Shown piece by piece: positions 54,036 to 64,000 of a stretch of 64,000 bases of DNA (its first letter is position 1; each line of letters begins with the position of its first letter). The stretch comes from Nautilia sp. PV-1. Lineage in GTDB: Bacteria; Campylobacterota; Campylobacteria; Campylobacterales; Nautiliaceae. Where the stretch lies: NCBI RefSeq assembly GCF_004006315.1, contig NZ_CP026530.1, forward strand, positions 1,528,501 through 1,592,500, in the 5' to 3' direction. The notes below the pieces were generated by a model that was given only the letters and a program-made list of their open reading frames with translations, was not told the origin of the DNA and did no database searches. A program made the translations under genes and the position numbers.

Positions 54036-55055
54036 TTAATAAATATCTTCCCATCTGAGTCTGTCGCCTTTTTGTAAATCCTTGCAGGCTTTTTTACCCA
54101 GTATTTCAGGAAGATATTTAGGATGAAGTCCGTATCCCGGACGTATTGATTTTATATTTTCTTCACTGAACGTTTCGCCTTTTTTAATATCTTTTACAAC
54201 ATACAGGCTTCTTGCAAACTGACGCCCGCTTTTAGGCTTAAAATTCACTTCTCCAATCATCTCTTCCGTTTCTCTTACAGCTTTTACCATTTCTTTAAAT
54301 TCATCAGGTGTTAAGCTAAAATATTTATCCGGAGAGTTAATAGATTTATTTAAAATAAAATGTTTTTCAATTATCCTGGCTCCCATTGCAACTGCAGCAA
54401 TCGGAGCCGATATTCCAAGAGTATGATCCGAAAAACCAACTTCTACTTTAAAAATCTCTTTAATAGCGGGTATCGTTTTAAGATTCACTTCACTTCTTGG
54501 TGCCGGATATGCAGAAGTACATTTTAAAAGAGCCAAATCAACACCTCTTTTTTTACAGATATCAGCCACATTCTGAATTTCCTGTAATGTAGCAATCCCT
54601 GTTGAGATTATCATAGGTCTGCCTTTGCTTGCGGCGTAATCTATCAAATCATAATCCGTAATTTCAAAAGATGCAATTTTATATGCGGGTGGATTAAACT
54701 CGTCAAGAAAATCCACAGCCTCTTTACTAAAAGGTGAACTAAACACCTCAAGTCCCAAACTTCTACCGTAATTAAACAGTTCCTCATGCCATTCAAGAGG
54801 CATTGCAGCCTGCTTATAAAGTTTATAAAGATTTATTCCGTCCCATAAAGTTCCGCCTTTAATAATAAAATCTTCCTTTTCACAATCTATTGTCATCCAA
54901 TCGGCAGTATAAGTCTGAAGCTTTATAGCATCAGCCCCCGCTTCTTTTGCCGCATAAACTGTATCTTTTGCCACTTGCAGACTACCATCGTGATTTGCAC
55001 TAAGCTCGGCTATTATAAAAACTTTTTCATTTGTATTAATTTTTCCAATCTGCAT
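54036..55055 (-). CDS. pseI: Pseudaminic acid synthase
   Basis: Condenses the 2,4-diacetamido-trideoxy-hexose from PseG with phosphoenolpyruvate to give pseudaminic acid. 339 residues: a NeuB TIM barrel (FIIAELSANHDGSL at the N-terminus, EKHFILNKSINSPDKYFSL) and a C-terminal SAF/antifreeze-like domain (about 280-339). NeuB-family sialic or legionaminic acid synthases are relatives; the surrounding pse genes support PseI. Overlaps pseH by 20 bases; last gene of the operon. Confidence 0.93.
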   Translation of the reverse strand: MQIGKINTNEKVFIIAELSANHDGSLQVAKDTVYAAKEAGADAIKLQTYTADWMTIDCEKEDFIIKGGTLWDGINLYKLYKQAAMPLEWHEELFNYGRSLGLEVFSSPFSKEAVDFLDEFNPPAYKIASFEITDYDLIDYAASKGRPMIISTGIATLQEIQNVADICKKRGVDLALLKCTSAYPAPRSEVNLKTIPAIKEIFKVEVGFSDHTLGISAPIAAVAMGARIIEKHFILNKSINSPDKYFSLTPDEFKEMVKAVRETEEMIGEVNFKPKSGRQFARSLYVVKDIKKGETFSEENIKSIRPGYGLHPKYLPEILGKKACKDLQKGDRLRWEDIY

Positions 55056-55482
55056 TGATAAGCTCCATTTTAATTAAATTGTCTTTCCTGTCTGTTTCTT
55101 TAAAACCAAATTTTTTATATAAACTAATCGCTTTTTCATTATTTTCAAATACATAAAGTATGATTTTTTTTGTATTTAAATAATCAAACGCATAATCTAT
55201 TGCAAATTTAAGCAAAATATTTCCTACACTTTTTTTCACCGGGTTTTTATGTATTCCTAAATCCACATAATCTTTAAAAATTATAAAATTAACAACTCCC
55301 AAATCATCAACTTTTAAATAAATTTTATTGGAGTTTTCCAAAGTATCTATAAATTTTAAATGTTCTTCCAAAGAAATTTCATTTTTATTATACATCCATT
55401 TTCTAATTTCAGGATGGTTTCTCCACTTTAAAACTTCTTTTTTTTCTTCAAGGGATAAATCTTGAAACTTTATATATTTCAT
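55036..55482 (-). CDS. pseH: UDP-4-amino-sugar N-acetyltransferase
   Basis: This 148-residue GNAT-fold enzyme acetylates the 4-amino group in the third step of CMP-pseudaminic acid synthesis. The N-terminal EVLKWRNHPEIRKWMYNK motif is characteristic of PseH/RimJ-like members. The acetyl-CoA region is around KKSVGNILLKFAIDYAF, and the late NEKAISLYKKFGFKET is the GNAT motif B. Overlaps pseG by 35 bases and pseI by 20. Confidence 0.9.
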   Translation of the reverse strand: MKYIKFQDLSLEEKKEVLKWRNHPEIRKWMYNKNEISLEEHLKFIDTLENSNKIYLKVDDLGVVNFIIFKDYVDLGIHKNPVKKSVGNILLKFAIDYAFDYLNTKKIILYVFENNEKAISLYKKFGFKETDRKDNLIKMELINADWKN

Positions 55483-56284
55483 TTTCTTTTAAAACCTTTA
55501 TTCTTTTTTGTTTCAAATATTTTGTTATCAGATTTTGATTTTCCGCCACCTTAACAGCAATAAAAGGCATTTTCATATAAATCGCCTCCCAAGTTATCGT
55601 AGAAGGTGTAATAATCCCGAATTCCGCTTTTGCCATTCCTATAGAGACATCTTCATCAATATGGAGTTTACACCATTTGTTAAGTCTGCAAAAACGTTTT
55701 AATTTATTAATATTCTTATTAGCGCTTGTAGTATAAAAATTTACTATTTCACCTCTGTTTTTAAGCTCTTTTAATATTCTAAGCCCTATACCCTTTGCAT
55801 CTGTAGCACCTAAACTGATAAAAATCCCTTTTTTCTTATATTTTTTATTTTTTGTTTTTTTAAATTCTTCTCTTATCAGAGGCTTTATAATATTGATTTT
55901 TGTAAATTCAGGATTTTTACTTTTATATTTTTCCGGTTTTGCGTAAAGATTAATATTTATTATTTCATCACAAAAATGTTTTTCATAATTATCGTCAAAA
56001 CATACAAGTTTAATATTTTGAAAAAGTTTTTTAAAATTTTTTTCGTTTTCGTATGTAAAATTATAATTGTCAATTATGACTGTTTCGGGGTTTAACTCTT
56101 TTACTTTTTCAAAAAATTTGTTTTCATTTTCTACTTTTATTATAGGAATATCCGTAAATTTTTGATCACATTCTTTACATATAATCAAAACATTATCAAT
56201 ATGATACTTATTTATGTAATTTTCAATTCTCTTTAAATGCCCAAAACCAATATTGGAACTAAAATCAACCCTTATTACTGTCAT
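55448..56284 (-). CDS. pseG: UDP-sugar hydrolase of the pseudaminic acid pathway
   Basis: Removes UDP from UDP-2,4-diacetamido-2,4,6-trideoxy-altropyranose. 278 residues, GT-B-like. The N-terminal loop GFGHLKR (about 13-19) is the family motif with the catalytic His. The C-terminal half has ISLGATDAKGIG and the TPSTITWEA segment. Starts inside the end of pseF (20-base overlap). Confidence 0.9.
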   Translation of the reverse strand: MTVIRVDFSSNIGFGHLKRIENYINKYHIDNVLIICKECDQKFTDIPIIKVENENKFFEKVKELNPETVIIDNYNFTYENEKNFKKLFQNIKLVCFDDNYEKHFCDEIININLYAKPEKYKSKNPEFTKINIIKPLIREEFKKTKNKKYKKKGIFISLGATDAKGIGLRILKELKNRGEIVNFYTTSANKNINKLKRFCRLNKWCKLHIDEDVSIGMAKAEFGIITPSTITWEAIYMKMPFIAVKVAENQNLITKYLKQKRIKVLKENEIYKVSRFIP

Positions 56285-56936
56285 TTAAGGCCTTATACAT
56301 AAGTTCTGCTCTTATAAAATCCTCCAGCGTATCAATATCCTGAACCAGATACCTTGGAATTAAAATTGGAATATTGCCGTCAAATTTAAATTTTTCTTTG
56401 CATTTTACTTTTTTCCAGTAAAACTGTCCGGCATCATGATACACTTCTTTTAAATCCTGACTTCTTTTTTCCATATATTCCGGCCATAACATTTGCGCTT
56501 TGCCGTTTTGTATTTCAAAACCTCTCCAAATAGGAAAATCATAAGTAGTTGACGCAAAAGAATAACAAGAGTCACTATTTTTAAGTTTTTCATATCCTTC
56601 TTTTAAATACTTTACCTGCAAAAACGGAGCCGTGGCATATATCATACATGCATACTCAAATCCTGGATTTCTCGATATTACATACTCAAATACATCTATA
56701 CTTCCAGTATGGTCATCTGCTAAATGAGCAGGCCTCATCTGCACTTCGGCTCCGTATTTTTCAGCCACTTCAGCTATTTTTTCACTGTCTGTAGATACGA
56801 TAATTTTATTAAAAAGTTTTGATTTTTTGGCTACTTCAATACTATGGGCAATTAAAGGTTTACCATGAAAAAGTTTTATATTTTTTCCGGGTATTCTTTT
56901 ACTGCCTCCCCTTGCAGGTATTACGCATAAATTCAA
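56265..56936 (-). CDS. pseF: CMP-pseudaminic acid synthetase (cytidylyltransferase)
   Basis: Activates pseudaminic acid with CTP. 223 residues. The CTP-binding motif IPARGGSKRIPGKNIK begins at residue 6, and IVSTDSEKIAEVAEKYG follows. TTG start, supported by a strong GGAGG 7-8 bases upstream, overlaps the pseC stop (TTGA). Neu5Ac-type CMP synthetases are the close alternative; context decides. Confidence 0.93.
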   Translation of the reverse strand: MNLCVIPARGGSKRIPGKNIKLFHGKPLIAHSIEVAKKSKLFNKIIVSTDSEKIAEVAEKYGAEVQMRPAHLADDHTGSIDVFEYVISRNPGFEYACMIYATAPFLQVKYLKEGYEKLKNSDSCYSFASTTYDFPIWRGFEIQNGKAQMLWPEYMEKRSQDLKEVYHDAGQFYWKKVKCKEKFKFDGNIPILIPRYLVQDIDTLEDFIRAELMYKALNDSNKG

Positions 56937-58036
56937 AGCAGTTCCTCCAAAGATTTAATCACATAATCCTGTTCTTTTTTCTTTAAACTGTAATATATCG
57001 GCAGAGAAAATGCTTCTTTATAGTATCTTTCCATTTCCGGAAATTTTTTAAAGTAGCCTTTTTTTACATAATAAGGTTGCCGGTTAATTGGAATATAATG
57101 ATATTGAAGTCCTATGCCTTTTTGACGCATTTTTATAAAAAACTCAGCTTTTTCATCAAACGATTTAAAAGGATACCTCACTACAAAAAGATGATACGAA
57201 CTTTTTTTATTATAAGGATAAAGAGGTTTGATTTTCTCAGGCAGATTATCATGGTAATATTTTGCAATCTGACGTCTTTTTTCTAAAAACATATCTATTT
57301 TCTCAAGCTGGCTTAACCCAAGTGCACACGCTACGTCACTGAGGCGGTAATTATATCCCAAATCCACCATTTTATATTCCCAAGGATACATTGAATTATC
57401 TTTTACCATACCGTGATTTCTAAGACGAAGCAGCTTTTGATATGTTTTTTTATCATTAGTAGCTACTGCCCCGCCCTCAAAAGTAGTAATATGTTTAACC
57501 GGATGAAAAGAATAAGTGGTAATATCGCATATTCCGCTGTCTTTTCCAAAATAATGGGCGTTATCAAGTAAAATTTTAACCCCGTACTTTTCTTTTAAAT
57601 ATTTAAGTTTTTCATCATCAAACGGCAACCCGCTAAATGTTACTAAATAAACGGCTTTTATTTTTTTATTTTTTTTTAGTTCCTCTTCCGCCAAGTCAAG
57701 ATTAATAAGACCGTTTTCTTCAATATCCACAAATACAGGTTTCGCACCTACGTAAAGAACGGAGTTTGATGTAGACAAAAAAGAATTTGGAGTAGTAACC
57801 ACCCTGTCACCAACATTCAAAAGTACCCTGCTTGCAAGATGAAGAGCCGCAGTTCCATTGCATACTGCAACTACATATTTAAATCCGAGCTTTTCAGCCA
57901 ATGCTTCTTCAAACTCCTGAACCTTAGGTCCTGTCGTTAAAAAGTCACTCTCTAATACATCTAAAACAGCTTTTTTATCATTTTCATCTATAAACTGTTT
58001 ACCGTATGGAATAAAATTAAAATATTCATTCTCCAT
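56933..58036 (-). CDS. pseC: UDP-4-keto-6-deoxy-AltNAc aminotransferase
   Basis: PLP-dependent DegT/DnrJ/EryC1 aminotransferase, 367 residues, second step of the pathway. The PLP Lys lies in SFHPVKHITTFEGGAV (about 180-186), preceded by the TGPKVQEFEEALAEKLG and GTAALHLASR blocks. ATG; 11 bases after the pseB stop. Confidence 0.93.
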   Translation of the reverse strand: MENEYFNFIPYGKQFIDENDKKAVLDVLESDFLTTGPKVQEFEEALAEKLGFKYVVAVCNGTAALHLASRVLLNVGDRVVTTPNSFLSTSNSVLYVGAKPVFVDIEENGLINLDLAEEELKKNKKIKAVYLVTFSGLPFDDEKLKYLKEKYGVKILLDNAHYFGKDSGICDITTYSFHPVKHITTFEGGAVATNDKKTYQKLLRLRNHGMVKDNSMYPWEYKMVDLGYNYRLSDVACALGLSQLEKIDMFLEKRRQIAKYYHDNLPEKIKPLYPYNKKSSYHLFVVRYPFKSFDEKAEFFIKMRQKGIGLQYHYIPINRQPYYVKKGYFKKFPEMERYYKEAFSLPIYYSLKKKEQDYVIKSLEELL

Positions 58037-58047
58037 TACTACTCCAT

Positions 58048-61032
<2,985 letters not shown>

Positions 61033-61117
61033 ACAGTTTTTTTCTCTCTTTTTTATTCTTTATTTATATAAAACAATTCCTATAATTAGTATCATACTTA
61101 TTTTATATAAATAAAAA

Positions 61118-61129
61118 GCCCAAAAAGGC
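61118..61129 (-). terminator. Weak terminator after flagellin 1
   Basis: On the minus strand GCC and GGC pair around a 6-base T-rich loop and are followed by TTTTTATTT. The stem is only 3 bp, so confidence is low. Confidence 0.3.
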
Positions 61130-61137
61130 CAAAACTG

Positions 61138-62625
61138 TTATTGTAACAGTTTTAAAACATTCTGCTGAACTGCATTTGCTTGAGACAATGCATAACTTCC
61201 TGATTGTGCAAGAAGATTGTATTTTTGGAATTTTGCAGTTTCTGCTGCAAAGTCTACGTCTCTGATTTGTGATTCTGCAGCTTTTACATTTACCTGTGTT
61301 ACTGAAATGTTGTTAATTGTACTTGTTAACTGATTTTGCACTGAACCTATATCTGCTCTAATTTTGTCTAAATAATGTGCTGCAGCATCTGCAATATCCA
61401 TAACTGCCATAGCACCTTTAAGTGTTGTTACACCTGCACCGATTTCTTGATTATAATCTGATACATTACTATTAGCATAAGCACCGATTGCACTTGCCTG
61501 ATCAACAGTAAAATTCCCTTTAATTGTTCTTAAGTTAATTGTCTGCTGTGCAACAACACTATCAGCCATTCCAACAGCACTGCCCCCACTTACAATAATA
61601 TCTCTAGCATCAAGTCTTGTTAATGTAAGTCTTCCGTATGTTTCCACACCATTTGCATTGATACCTGCAATACTTAAGTTTGCACCGCTTACTTTAATTC
61701 CTCTTCCGTCTAAACTTCTTAAGTTTAGATTACCTCTTTCGTCAATATAAGCTTCAACACCTGTTTGGTCTTTAACAGCATTAATTGCTGCAACTAATTT
61801 ACCGTCGCTGTCGTTTGCTTTAACGTCTGTAATATTTCCAATATCAACACCGTTGATTGTCAAACTTTGAATTGCCACAGTTCCTGCATCTTGTACAGTT
61901 GTGCTACCTGTTGCAAGTACTTGCCAAGTTGCTTTTACTCCTGTTTTATCAGAATTTTTGTTAATTGTTTCTGCAAGTACTCCAATACCTGTTCCTGCAC
62001 CAGTTGAAATAACTACGCTTTCAAGTTTTACATCATGTACACCGTCTACATTTTTAAATGTTAATGAAACATCTCCTGACTCAGTAATAGTAGCACCTGT
62101 TTCAAATCTTGTAAGTCCAATCTTATCCGAAGATGTTGGACCAATACTTGCTTTAACAGTTTCATTCGAATAAGCACCAATTTGGAATTCTTTGTTTGTA
62201 AATTGACCGCTTAATAAACTCATTCCGTTATAACTTGTTGTACCTGCGATATTATCAAGTTCTTCCATAAGTCTAGTAATATCTTCTTGAAGAGCTTTTC
62301 TAGAATCAGCACTTTGTCCATCCTGTGCTGCCTGAGTAGCTTTAACTTTAATTGTATTAAGAATTTTTACTTGCTCATCCATTGCTTTATCAGCTATCTG
62401 AAACAGTCCAATTGCATCGTTAGCGTTTCTGATAGCTTGACCTAATGAATCAGCCTGATCTCTTAATGAGTCTGCAATTTGCAAACCAGAAGCATCGTCT
62501 GCAGCTTTGTTGATTCTTAGACCTGTACTTAGCTTTTCTAATGAATCACTAAGCTTTCTATTATTTTCTACACCAGCTGCATGTGCATTTAATGCAGCAA
62601 TATTGGTATTTATCCTAAATCCCAT
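61138..62625 (-). CDS. Flagellin 1
   Basis: Major or minor flagellar filament subunit, 495 residues. The N-terminal D0/D1 helices ([40 protein letters not shown]) and the C-terminal ones ([20 protein letters not shown], ending VLKLLQ) are typical; no signal peptide, as expected for type III export. The central part (about 175-400) is the surface domain and the probable site of pseudaminic acid. Residues ~197-347 are encoded by a tract identical to the neighbouring flagellin. Ribosome binding site AGGAG 7 bases before the ATG, and a sigma-54 promoter upstream. In Campylobacter that combination marks flaB. Confidence 0.95.
   Translation of the reverse strand: MGFRINTNIAALNAHAAGVENNRKLSDSLEKLSTGLRINKAADDASGLQIADSLRDQADSLGQAIRNANDAIGLFQIADKAMDEQVKILNTIKVKATQAAQDGQSADSRKALQEDITRLMEELDNIAGTTSYNGMSLLSGQFTNKEFQIGAYSNETVKASIGPTSSDKIGLTRFETGATITESGDVSLTFKNVDGVHDVKLESVVISTGAGTGIGVLAETINKNSDKTGVKATWQVLATGSTTVQDAGTVAIQSLTINGVDIGNITDVKANDSDGKLVAAINAVKDQTGVEAYIDERGNLNLRSLDGRGIKVSGANLSIAGINANGVETYGRLTLTRLDARDIIVSGGSAVGMADSVVAQQTINLRTIKGNFTVDQASAIGAYANSNVSDYNQEIGAGVTTLKGAMAVMDIADAAAHYLDKIRADIGSVQNQLTSTINNISVTQVNVKAAESQIRDVDFAAETAKFQKYNLLAQSGSYALSQANAVQQNVLKLLQ
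61586..62037 (-). repeat. Identical flagellin tract, copy 1
   Basis: This 452-bp block is identical by eye to 63261-63712 (offset 1675). It covers the central domain of flagellin 1. Confidence 0.9.
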
Positions 62626-62655
62626 TGCTATTCTCCTTTATTTTTTTATAGAATA

Positions 62656-62669
62656 GCAATTAATGTTCC
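62656..62669 (-). promoter_or_regulatory. Sigma-54 (RpoN) promoter of flagellin 1
   Basis: Minus strand GGAACATTAATTGC: GG and GC separated by exactly 10 bases, the -24/-12 pattern. The predicted transcript would start near 62644, giving a leader of about 19 bases with the AGGAG. Confidence 0.78.
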
Positions 62670-62738
62670 AAAAAATAATAATATATATTAAAAATTCATT
62701 AAACATATGTATTAAATTAATTGTATCAGTTAGAAGCA

Positions 62739-62749
62739 GTGTCTGTCAC
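62739..62749 (-). repeat. GTGACAGACAC motif, copy 3
   Basis: Minus-strand copy of the 11-mer at 52084-52094. It lies between the two flagellin genes. Confidence 0.55.
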
Positions 62750-62793
62750 CATATAGCTAAATTATATTTATCATTAAAATTTTAATTTGTATA

Positions 62794-62811
62794 TTCTCCC
62801 AAAAGGGAGAA
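62794..62811 (-). terminator. Terminator-like hairpin after flagellin 2
   Basis: TTCTCCC and GGGAGAA form a perfect 7-bp stem with a 4-base loop, 5 bases past the flagellin 2 stop. The following tract is AT-rich rather than pure T. Confidence 0.55.
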
Positions 62812-62815
62812 GAGA

Positions 62816-64000
62816 TTATTGAAGTAGTCTCATTACGTTTTGCTGAACAGCATTTGCTTGAGATAATGCATAACTTCCTGATTGTGCAAGAAGATTGTAT
62901 TTTTGGAATTTTGCAGTTTCTGCTGCAAAGTCTACGTCTCTGATTTGTGATTCTGCAGCTTTTACGTTTACCTGTGTTACTGAAATGTTGTTAATTGTAC
63001 TTGTTAACTGATTCTGTACTGAACCGATATCACCTCTAATTTTATCTAACATTTTAGCAGCACTATCTGCAATATCCATAACTGCCATAGCACCTTTAAG
63101 TGTTGTTACACCTGCACCGATTTCTTTACCATAATTCACAACATTTGAGTTAGCAAATGCACCGATAGCAAGAGCTTGAGCAGATGTAAAGTTACCTTTA
63201 ATTGTTCTAAGGTTAATTGTCTGCTGTGCTACCTCAGAAGTTGCACTAAATCCAGCACCACCACTTACAATAATATCTCTAGCATCAAGTCTTGTTAATG
63301 TAAGTCTTCCGTATGTTTCCACACCATTTGCATTGATACCTGCAATACTTAAGTTTGCACCGCTTACTTTAATTCCTCTTCCGTCTAAACTTCTTAAGTT
63401 TAGATTACCTCTTTCGTCAATATAAGCTTCAACACCTGTTTGGTCTTTAACAGCATTAATTGCTGCAACTAATTTACCGTCGCTGTCGTTTGCTTTAACG
63501 TCTGTAATATTTCCAATATCAACACCGTTGATTGTCAAACTTTGAATTGCCACAGTTCCTGCATCTTGTACAGTTGTGCTACCTGTTGCAAGTACTTGCC
63601 AAGTTGCTTTTACTCCTGTTTTATCAGAATTTTTGTTAATTGTTTCTGCAAGTACTCCAATACCTGTTCCTGCACCAGTTGAAATAACTACGCTTTCAAG
63701 TTTTACATCATGAATTCCATCAACTTTTTTGAATGTAAGAGAAACATCTCCTGACGCAGTAATAATAGCACCTGTTTCAAATCTTGTATTACCAATTTTA
63801 TCTGAACTTGTTGCACCGATTGATGCAGTTACAGTTTCATTAGCATACGCACCGATTTGGAATTTTTGATTAGTAAATGAACCTGAAAGTAATGATTTAC
63901 CATTATAACTAGTTGTACTAGCGATATTATCAAGTTCTTCCATAAGTCTAGTAATATCTTCTTGAAGAGCTTTTCTAGAATCAGCACTTTGTCCATCCTG
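62816..64000 (-). CDS. Flagellin 2 (5' partial)
   Basis: Second flagellin of the tandem pair. The frame is open to the window end, and residues upstream of the internal Met ([19 protein letters not shown]) match flagellin 1, so the start lies beyond 64000. It differs from flagellin 1 in the segments flanking the centre (for example [15 protein letters not shown] and the [13 protein letters not shown] region), but shares the central 452-bp tract and most of the C-terminal D1/D0 region exactly. Ends VMRLLQ. The promoter is outside the window. Confidence 0.94.
   Translation of the reverse strand, partial: QDGQSADSRKALQEDITRLMEELDNIASTTSYNGKSLLSGSFTNQKFQIGAYANETVTASIGATSSDKIGNTRFETGAIITASGDVSLTFKKVDGIHDVKLESVVISTGAGTGIGVLAETINKNSDKTGVKATWQVLATGSTTVQDAGTVAIQSLTINGVDIGNITDVKANDSDGKLVAAINAVKDQTGVEAYIDERGNLNLRSLDGRGIKVSGANLSIAGINANGVETYGRLTLTRLDARDIIVSGGAGFSATSEVAQQTINLRTIKGNFTSAQALAIGAFANSNVVNYGKEIGAGVTTLKGAMAVMDIADSAAKMLDKIRGDIGSVQNQLTSTINNISVTQVNVKAAESQIRDVDFAAETAKFQKYNLLAQSGSYALSQANAVQQNVMRLLQ
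63261..63712 (-). repeat. Identical flagellin tract, copy 2
   Basis: Partner of 61586-62037. The boundaries are sharp: mismatches resume immediately outside the block on both sides. Confidence 0.9.

Noticed and set aside
54003..54040. Terminator after pseI
   Set aside because: A 6-bp AT-only stem (TTTACA/TGTAAA) in AT-rich DNA is not distinctive.

Overview
The window looks like chromosomal DNA from a member of the Campylobacterota (Epsilonproteobacteria), possibly a Nautiliales-like vent or thermophilic autotroph. The base composition is AT-rich. The markers are an epsilon-type RecO, AcnB, the CMP-pseudaminic acid pathway beside a Maf glycosyltransferase and tandem flagellins, and a sigma-54 (GG-N10-GC) flagellin promoter. 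The assignment is inference from gene content; no database search was possible.

Layout. 1-3733: the 3' part of an aldehyde dehydrogenase meets a leftward run of two small unknown genes, an L-2-hydroxyglutarate oxidase (lhgO) and recO. 3768-24981: a large surface/secretion locus holds a lipoprotein alpha/beta hydrolase, a 1946-aa autotransporter, a 3892-aa TpsA exoprotein, its TpsB transporter and a divergent AraC-family regulator. A 16-base near-identical motif lies 60 and 61 nt upstream of tpsB and of the autotransporter gene, suggesting one regulator controls both. 25057-31864: gltB (without gltD) runs into a lutABC-like cluster whose lutC is short. 31857-36845: an HD-GYP protein, an Nfu scaffold, a membrane protein, a geranylgeranyl-reductase-like flavoprotein, a cysteine synthase, an MltC-type transglycosylase and tRNA-Asn(GTT). 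36928-40776: argJ, a K+ channel, rpmB and dapD. 40804-49291: a leftward operon of rluB-like, yjbQ, a Kef-type antiporter, galU, glmS and a heme-sensor EAL protein, preceded by kpsF/kdsD. 49423-53946: acnB, then a psiE-like gene, DUF445, an Spx/ArsC-like gene and a cysteine-less rhodanese. 54036-64000: a flagellin glycosylation island (pseB-C-F-G-H-I, divergent maf, two flagellins, the second cut by the window edge).

How it fits together. AcnB, GltB, ArgJ, DapD, CysM and GlmS/GalU form a biosynthetic core. The pse genes make the nonulosonic acid that Maf places on the flagellins. The TPS/autotransporter locus builds very large surface adhesins. Two degenerate-GGDEF proteins with phosphodiesterase-type domains (HD-GYP and EAL) point to c-di-GMP turnover, which normally tunes the switch between motility and adhesion.

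The most notable non-genic signals are the shared operator-like motif, purine-rich 7-base and 8-base short tandem repeats at several gene ends (one read in frame inside lutB), a 633-bp near-perfect duplication in tpsA, and a 452-bp identical tract in the normally variable centre of the two flagellin genes. No CRISPR array, rRNA or insertion sequence was seen, and no gene-free stretch exceeds 300 bases.
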